Source: Burkholderiales bacterium (GTDB lineage Bacteria > Pseudomonadota > Gammaproteobacteria > Burkholderiales > Burkholderiaceae_C). Taken from it: a stretch of 64,000 bases of DNA. Each line of letters opens with the position of its first letter. The first letter of the stretch is position 1. Below, piece by piece: positions 58,800 to 64,000 of the stretch. The position numbers and the translations under genes were made by a program. The stretch is from positions 50,034 to 114,033 of the forward strand of contig JAKFVA010000001.1 of assembly GCA_021732385.1 (NCBI GenBank). Direction: 5' to 3'. The notes below the pieces were generated by a model that searched no databases, was not told where the DNA came from, and worked only from the letters and a program-made list of their open reading frames with translations.

Positions 58800-60358
58800 T
58801 GCGCCTGCTGCGAGGCGGCTACATCGTCTGGATCGTCCTGCGCTATGGCCTGGACGAACTTTTTTTAGCAAGTTTTCAAAAACCATGGCTGGGCACACTC
58901 GCCACATTGCTAACTTTGGGCCGCAAGCTCGACGCGCCGCGCGGCCAGCGCTTGCGCCAGGCGCTGGAACACCTGGGGCCCATTTTTGTCAAGTTCGGTC
59001 AGGTCTTGTCCACCCGGCGCGACTTGCTGCCGCTGGACATTGCCGATGAACTCGCCAGACTGCAAGACAAGGTACCGCCATCTAGCTCCGACGTGGCAGT
59101 AGCCACTATCGAGCGGGCGTTTCGCAAGCCGCTGGCCGAAGTGTTTGTCCGCTTCGACCGCACACCAGTGGCCAGTGCATCAATTGCTCAAGTGCATTTT
59201 GCGGTGCTCAAAAACCGCGCGGGGCAAGAGCGCGAAGTCGCCGTCAAGGTGCTTCGCCCTGGCATGCTGGATGTAATTGAAAAAGATCTCAGTCTGATGC
59301 ACATGCTGGCCGGCTGGGTTGAGCGCCTGTCGAATGACGGCAAGCGCCTCAAGCCACGCGAGGTAGTGGGCGAGTTTGACAAATACCTGCACGATGAGCT
59401 CGACCTGGTGCGTGAGGCGTCGAACGCTGCGCAACTACGGCGCAATATGGCGGGCCTGAATCTGGTGCTGATTCCTGAAATGTTTTGGGACTTTTGCATG
59501 CCCGAGGTGATGGTTATGGAGCGCATGAACGGCTTGCCCATCAGCCACCTTGAGCAAATCCGCGCAGCAGGGGTGGACATCAAAAAGCTCGCCCGTGATG
59601 GCGTGACGCTGTTTTTTACCCAGGTTTTTCGTGATGGTTTTTTTCATGCCGACATGCATCCTGGCAATATCCAAGTCAGCCTTGAGGCGGCCACTTTTGG
59701 CCGCTTTATTTCGCTCGACTTTGGCATTGTCGGCACACTCACCGAGTTTGACAAAGAGTACCTGGCGCAAAATTTCACTGCCTTTTTCCGGCGCGACTAC
59801 AAGCGCGTGGCCGAACTGCACATCGAGTCCGGCTGGGTACCGCCAGAAACCCGGGTTGACGAGCTCGAATCAGCCATTCGCAGTGTCTGCGAGCCCTACT
59901 TTGACCGTCCCTTAAAAGAAATCTCGCTGGGCATGGTGCTGATGCGCTTGTTTCAAACCTCGCGGCGCTTTCATGTCGAGATTCAGCCGCAACTGGTGCT
60001 GCTGCAAAAAACGCTGCTCAACATTGAAGGTCTGGGCCGCCAACTCGACCCGGAGTTGGACTTGTGGCATACCGCCAAGCCTTTTCTGGAGAGCTGGATG
60101 CTGGAGCAAATAGGCCCGCAAAAACTGTTAGCCCAGCTCAAAGCCGAAGCCCCACGCTATGCCAAACTGCTGCCTGAGTTGCCGCGCCTGATGACCGAGT
60201 ACCTGAAAAAGCACAATACTGGTCACCAGCGTGACTTGGCCGAATTGCTGGCTGAACAAAAGCGCACCAACAAATTGTTGCAAGGGCTGATCTATGGTGG
60301 CATGGGTTTTGTACTGGGCTTGATAGTGATGCAACTAATTGTGCGCATCCGGCTTTAA
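58796..60358 (+). CDS. ubiB: ubiquinone biosynthesis regulatory protein kinase-like UbiB
   Basis: UbiB is an atypical kinase/ATPase needed for ubiquinone synthesis. The 520 residues contain the KFGQ motif ([16 protein letters not shown]), the Ala-rich loop [11 protein letters not shown], the VKVLRPG lysine segment, and HADMHPGN. Two membrane helices near the C-terminus (about 495-518) anchor it. Confidence 0.95.
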   Translation: MMRLLRGGYIVWIVLRYGLDELFLASFQKPWLGTLATLLTLGRKLDAPRGQRLRQALEHLGPIFVKFGQVLSTRRDLLPLDIADELARLQDKVPPSSSDVAVATIERAFRKPLAEVFVRFDRTPVASASIAQVHFAVLKNRAGQEREVAVKVLRPGMLDVIEKDLSLMHMLAGWVERLSNDGKRLKPREVVGEFDKYLHDELDLVREASNAAQLRRNMAGLNLVLIPEMFWDFCMPEVMVMERMNGLPISHLEQIRAAGVDIKKLARDGVTLFFTQVFRDGFFHADMHPGNIQVSLEAATFGRFISLDFGIVGTLTEFDKEYLAQNFTAFFRRDYKRVAELHIESGWVPPETRVDELESAIRSVCEPYFDRPLKEISLGMVLMRLFQTSRRFHVEIQPQLVLLQKTLLNIEGLGRQLDPELDLWHTAKPFLESWMLEQIGPQKLLAQLKAEAPRYAKLLPELPRLMTEYLKKHNTGHQRDLAELLAEQKRTNKLLQGLIYGGMGFVLGLIVMQLIVRIRL

Positions 60359-60436
60359 TATTGCCTGCGTGCCGGCTTTTGTTGCCGCACTGACCTCCCC
60401 GCTTGCCTGTTCAACACCCTGTTCAAAGACATTGCC

Positions 60437-61879
60437 ATGTTGATTGCTGCCGTCACTATTTACCTGTGCATCACTGTTGCGATTGGCCTGTGGGCTGCCC
60501 GCCGCGTGCATAGCGCTGCCGACTACCTGGTGGCAGGCCGCAGCCTGCCGCTGTACATGAACGTTGCCACCGTATTTGCCACCTGGTTTGGCGCCGAGAC
60601 CGTGCTGTCTATCTCGGCCACTTTTGCCAGGGACGGACTGGGCGGCATCCCGGGCGACCCATTTGGCGCATCGGTATGCCTGGTGCTGGCGGCGCTGCTG
60701 TTTGCCCGCCTGTTCTACCGCATGAATTTGCTGACCATTGGCGACTTCTACAAGCACCGTTATGGACGCACCGTCGAAGTCATGACTGGGCTGGCCATTT
60801 CACTGTCTTACCTAGGTTGGACATCAGCCCAGATGACGGCGCTGGGCCTGGTGATTCATGTTCTATCTGGCGGTAGCGTGGAACTATCGGGCGCGATTGT
60901 GATGGGCGCAGCAGTGGTACTGGTCTACACCTTGTTCGGCGGCATGTGGTCGGTAGCCTTCACCGATTTGTTGCAGACCGTGGTTATCCTGATTGGTTTG
61001 AGCTTGGTGGCCTGGCTGGTCAGCGAATCGGCAGGCGGCATTGGCTACGTGATTGCACACGCCAGCGCGGCGGGCAAGTTCAACTTTTTCCCAGCAATGG
61101 GCGACAGCAAGGCCTGGTGGGCCATGGCGGCAGCTTTTATCACTTTTGCCTTTGGCTCCATCCCCCAACAAGACGTATTCCAGCGCATGACCAGTGCCAA
61201 AGACGAGAAAACCGCCGTGCGTGGCACGCTGCTGGGCGCAGCCATTTATTTTGTTTTTGCATTTGTACCCATCTTCATTGCTTACGCCGCGCTGGTGAGC
61301 GATCCGGCACTGGCCAAGCTGTTTGACGCCGAGGATGCCCGTGAAATCCAGCGCATCCTGCCCGATGTTGTGCTGGGCAAGATGCCCGTATGGGCACAGG
61401 TTCTATTTTTTGGGGCGTTGCTGTCGGCAATTTTGTCTACCGCCAGTGGTACTTTGCTGGCGCCTACCGCCATGTTTACCGAAAACGTCATCCGGCCTTT
61501 TACCCCCAAGCTCAGTGAGAAACGGTTTTTGATGTTGCTGCGCTGTGTGTTGGTGGTTTTTTCGCTTTGCGCCCTGTTGTTCGCGCTCAACTCCACCAGC
61601 ACCATGTATGAAATGGTGCAAAACGCCTACAAAGTTACGCTGGTGGCGGCTTTTGTACCCTTGCTGGCGGGCGCTTATTGGAAGCGCGCCACCACCCAGG
61701 GCGCACTGTGCTCCATTGTTGCGGGTATTGGCAGCTGGCTGGCCGCTGAATTTTTCGCGCCCGGTAGCCTGGTGCCAGCCCAGTTGATTGGCCTGGGCTT
61801 TGCGGCCGTGTTCATGCTGGTTGGTTCGCTCGCGCCGCAGTGGCTGCGTGCACAAGGCAAGCCGGTGCCCACGGTCTGA
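60437..61879 (+). CDS. sodium:solute symporter family protein
   Basis: The 480-residue protein has about 12-13 membrane helices of the SSF family. LVAGRSLPLYMNVATVFATWFGAETVLS is the conserved first region, and FGSIPQQDVFQRM the second. The substrate cannot be assigned; SSF members carry proline, acetate, pantothenate or sugars. It follows ubiB by 78 bases. Confidence 0.88.
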   Translation: MLIAAVTIYLCITVAIGLWAARRVHSAADYLVAGRSLPLYMNVATVFATWFGAETVLSISATFARDGLGGIPGDPFGASVCLVLAALLFARLFYRMNLLTIGDFYKHRYGRTVEVMTGLAISLSYLGWTSAQMTALGLVIHVLSGGSVELSGAIVMGAAVVLVYTLFGGMWSVAFTDLLQTVVILIGLSLVAWLVSESAGGIGYVIAHASAAGKFNFFPAMGDSKAWWAMAAAFITFAFGSIPQQDVFQRMTSAKDEKTAVRGTLLGAAIYFVFAFVPIFIAYAALVSDPALAKLFDAEDAREIQRILPDVVLGKMPVWAQVLFFGALLSAILSTASGTLLAPTAMFTENVIRPFTPKLSEKRFLMLLRCVLVVFSLCALLFALNSTSTMYEMVQNAYKVTLVAAFVPLLAGAYWKRATTQGALCSIVAGIGSWLAAEFFAPGSLVPAQLIGLGFAAVFMLVGSLAPQWLRAQGKPVPTV

Positions 61880-61949
61880 AATCTCGCGTGACTTTATAAT
61901 CAGCTGTTGTTTTCACCCTGCTCGGCAGCGCCCTGCCCTGCCTCACCTT

Positions 61950-62315
61950 ATGCCCATCTACGCCTACCAATGCGAGTCCTGCGGGCACCAACTGGATGTT
62001 TTGCAAAAAATGTCCGATGCACCGCTGACTACTTGCCCCAGTTGCGCCGCCTCCAGCCTGCGCAAGCAAGTCACAGCTGCTGGCTTTCAACTTAAAGGCT
62101 CCGGCTGGTACGTCACGGATTTTCGCAACAGCAGCAGCGCGGGCAAAGCCGCCGAACCCGACAAGCGCGGCGATAAAGCCAGTGACAAACCGGCTGGCGA
62201 CACAGCCTCTACCGCACCAGCACCAACCACTGCGACAACGCCAGCTGCAACGACACCAGCGGCCCCTGCGGCTAGCCCGGCTAGCAATAGCGCGGGTACA
62301 CCGCCTTCTACCTGA
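61950..62315 (+). CDS. FmdB-type zinc-ribbon protein
   Basis: The 121-residue protein has a zinc ribbon (Cys8, Cys11, Cys29, Cys32) typical of the FmdB family. An Ala/Pro/Thr-rich tail (about residues 65-121) follows. The ATG at 61950 gives the family start MPIYAYQCESCGH. The role is unclear. It is followed by the DUF502 gene and aspS. Confidence 0.85.
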   Translation: MPIYAYQCESCGHQLDVLQKMSDAPLTTCPSCAASSLRKQVTAAGFQLKGSGWYVTDFRNSSSAGKAAEPDKRGDKASDKPAGDTASTAPAPTTATTPAATTPAAPAASPASNSAGTPPST

Positions 62316-62327
62316 GCGCTACACACC

Positions 62328-62981
62328 ATGGCTGCAATTCGTAAATGGCTGCTCGCGGGCTTGCTGGTCATTGTGCCGCTGGCTATTACCGCCTGGGTGC
62401 TCAGGCTCATCATCAACACCCTCGACCAAACGCTGCTGATCTTGCCCGCCAGCTGGCAGCCCGATGCGCTGCTGGGCGTACACATCCCCGGCTTTGGCGT
62501 GCTGCTGGCGTTTGCCATGGTGCTGGGCATTGGCGCGGCGGCCAGCAATTTCATGGGCCGCAAGCTGGTGCGCTGGGGCGATGCCCTGCTCAACCACATC
62601 CCGGTAGTGCGTTCGCTGTATTCGGGCGTCAAACAGGTCTCAGACACCTTGTTTTCCGATGGCGGCAACGCCTTTCGCAAAGCCCTGCTGGTGCAGTACC
62701 CGCGCGCCGGTTGCTGGACGATTGCTTTTCAAACCGGTTCGCCCGGCGGTGAGGTGGCCGCGCATTTGCAGGGCGAGCATGTGAGCATCTACATTCCCAC
62801 CACGCCCAACCCTACCTCGGGCTTCTTCCTGATCGTGCCGCGCAGCGATGTGGTCGAGCTCAACATGAGTGTGGACGAGGCGCTCAAGTACATCATCTCC
62901 ATGGGCGTCGTGGTGCCCGGCACGCAGGGCGTACCCAGCGCCATCCTCAATCTGGACGGCCAGCCCACACCGCGCACCTGA
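62328..62981 (+). CDS. DUF502 family membrane protein
   Basis: The 217-residue protein has two N-terminal membrane helices (about residues 7-28 and 52-75) and a conserved soluble part (RSLYSGVKQVSDTLF, NPTSGFFLIVPR). DUF502 proteins are found next to aspS in many proteobacteria; the function is not known. Confidence 0.88.
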   Translation: MAAIRKWLLAGLLVIVPLAITAWVLRLIINTLDQTLLILPASWQPDALLGVHIPGFGVLLAFAMVLGIGAAASNFMGRKLVRWGDALLNHIPVVRSLYSGVKQVSDTLFSDGGNAFRKALLVQYPRAGCWTIAFQTGSPGGEVAAHLQGEHVSIYIPTTPNPTSGFFLIVPRSDVVELNMSVDEALKYIISMGVVVPGTQGVPSAILNLDGQPTPRT

Positions 62982-63041
62982 GACTTTTTGCAACCGCTGC
63001 TGCGTCTGCGGCCGCATTATTTTTTTCCGGAAATTTCAAAC

Positions 63042-64000
63042 ATGGCCATGCGCTCCCACTATTGCGGTCTGGTGACCGAATCGCTCATTGGGCAAACCGT
63101 GCAACTGTGCGGCTGGGTAAACCGCCGCCGCGACCATGGCGGTGTGATTTTTGTTGACCTGCGCGACCGCGAAGGCTATGTGCAGGTGGTCTGCGACCCC
63201 GACCGCGCCGCCATGTTTGCCACTGCCGAAGACCTGCGCAACGAGTTTTGCATCCAGATCACCGGCCTGGTGCGCGCGCGCCCCGCAGGCACCACCAACG
63301 ACAACCTCAAAAGCGGCAAGATCGAGGTGCTGTGCCACGAGCTCACCGTGCTCAACCCCTCGGTCACGCCACCGTTCCAGATCGACGACGACAACCTCAG
63401 CGAAACCACGCGCCTGACGCACCGCGTGCTGGATTTGCGCCGCCCCGCCATGCAGCGCAACCTGATGCTGCGCTACCGTGTGTCCATGGAGGTGCGCAAG
63501 TTTCTGGACGCCAACGGCTTCATCGACATCGAAACCCCGATGCTGACCAAAAGCACGCCCGAAGGCGCACGCGATTACCTGGTGCCCAGCCGCGTGCACG
63601 ACGGCATGTTTTTCGCGCTGCCGCAAAGCCCGCAACTGTTCAAGCAGTTGCTGATGGTGGCCGGCTTTGACCGCTACTACCAGATCACCAAGTGCTTCCG
63701 CGACGAAGACCTGCGCGCCGACCGCCAACCCGAATTCACCCAAATTGATATTGAGACCTCGTTCCTAACCGAAGAGGACATCCGCAGCCTGTTCGAGGGC
63801 ATGATCCACACCACCTTCCAGAATGTGCTGGGTGTGGACCTGGGCCCCTTGCCCGTGATGACCTACCAGGAAGCCATGCACCGCTACGGCTCCGACAAGC
63901 CCGATCTGCGCGTGCCGCTGGAATTCACCGAACTCACTGATGTGATGAAAAACGTGGATTTCAAAGTCTTCAGCGGTGCCGCCAACATGGTGGGCGGCCG
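63042..64000 (+). CDS. aspS: aspartyl-tRNA synthetase (5' part, cut by window end)
   Basis: The first 319 codons of AspRS run to the window edge without a stop. The anticodon-binding OB fold comes first ([27 protein letters not shown]), then the class II core with [16 protein letters not shown] and [20 protein letters not shown] (motif 2). His32 and Gly83 match residues found in non-discriminating AspRS enzymes, which also make Asp-tRNA-Asn. The start at 63042 is close to a second ATG at 63048. Confidence 0.95.
   Translation, partial: MAMRSHYCGLVTESLIGQTVQLCGWVNRRRDHGGVIFVDLRDREGYVQVVCDPDRAAMFATAEDLRNEFCIQITGLVRARPAGTTNDNLKSGKIEVLCHELTVLNPSVTPPFQIDDDNLSETTRLTHRVLDLRRPAMQRNLMLRYRVSMEVRKFLDANGFIDIETPMLTKSTPEGARDYLVPSRVHDGMFFALPQSPQLFKQLLMVAGFDRYYQITKCFRDEDLRADRQPEFTQIDIETSFLTEEDIRSLFEGMIHTTFQNVLGVDLGPLPVMTYQEAMHRYGSDKPDLRVPLEFTELTDVMKNVDFKVFSGAANMVGG

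Overview
The window reads as a chromosomal segment of a betaproteobacterium of the order Burkholderiales, most likely Comamonadaceae (Rhodoferax/Polaromonas-like). The reasons are gene orders typical of that group: hemA-prfA-prmC-grxD, pilB-pilC-pilD-coaE-zapD-yacG, rplU-rpmA-obgE-proB with ispB divergent, accB-accC-prmA followed by a DUF3426 protein, and ubiE-Tim44-ubiJ-ubiB. Dispersed intergenic repeats and fairly high G+C fit as well. No rRNA, tRNA, CRISPR array, phage or transposase was seen. The genus assignment is inference.

Layout. 1-6260: 3' end of an unknown gene, then aroG behind what looks like a Phe/Tyr leader-peptide attenuator, then a large single-gene restriction-modification enzyme. 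6267-13603: mpl, a nucleotidyltransferase-like gene, a TlpA thioredoxin, accB-accC-prmA, a zinc-ribbon membrane protein and a PfkB kinase. 13785-16941 (minus): rhodanese, argJ, a DUF815 ATPase and a MutT-type Nudix protein. 16996-21770: PPK2 and a three-gene TRAP transporter. 21864-25594: icmF behind a 24-bp palindrome, then a VOC protein. 25607-30437: lytic transglycosylase/proS, rppH/CNP1-like, proB. 30534-33368: obgE, rpmA, rplU and divergent ispB. 33476-39054: type IV pilus assembly genes with coaE, zapD and yacG. 39408-43267 (minus): grxD, prmC, prfA, hemA. 43363-48000: a small membrane protein, a cyclic-nucleotide-binding-like protein and an Mla-like ABC/MCE system. 48178-52616: a very large FAD/Fe-S oxidoreductase and a HIT protein. 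52826-55990: a FecR-domain protein and a TpsB-type outer-membrane transporter. 56018-61879: DUF971, ubiE, Tim44-like, ubiJ, ubiB and a sodium:solute symporter. 61950-64000: FmdB-type protein, DUF502 protein and aspS, which is cut by the right edge.

Most of the window is housekeeping. The least ordinary parts are: the aroG leader, whose terminator and anti-terminator segments can be paired by eye; the aspartyl-tRNA synthetase, which carries residues associated with non-discriminating enzymes; the TRAP large permease with an unusual Pro/Ala-rich insert; the FecR/TpsB pair without a visible large exoprotein; a repeat-like segment read in frame inside the FAD/Fe-S protein; and a family of about 36-bp repeats, one copy of which supplies the last codons of the restriction-modification gene. 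All functional names come from motif recognition by eye; no database search was run.
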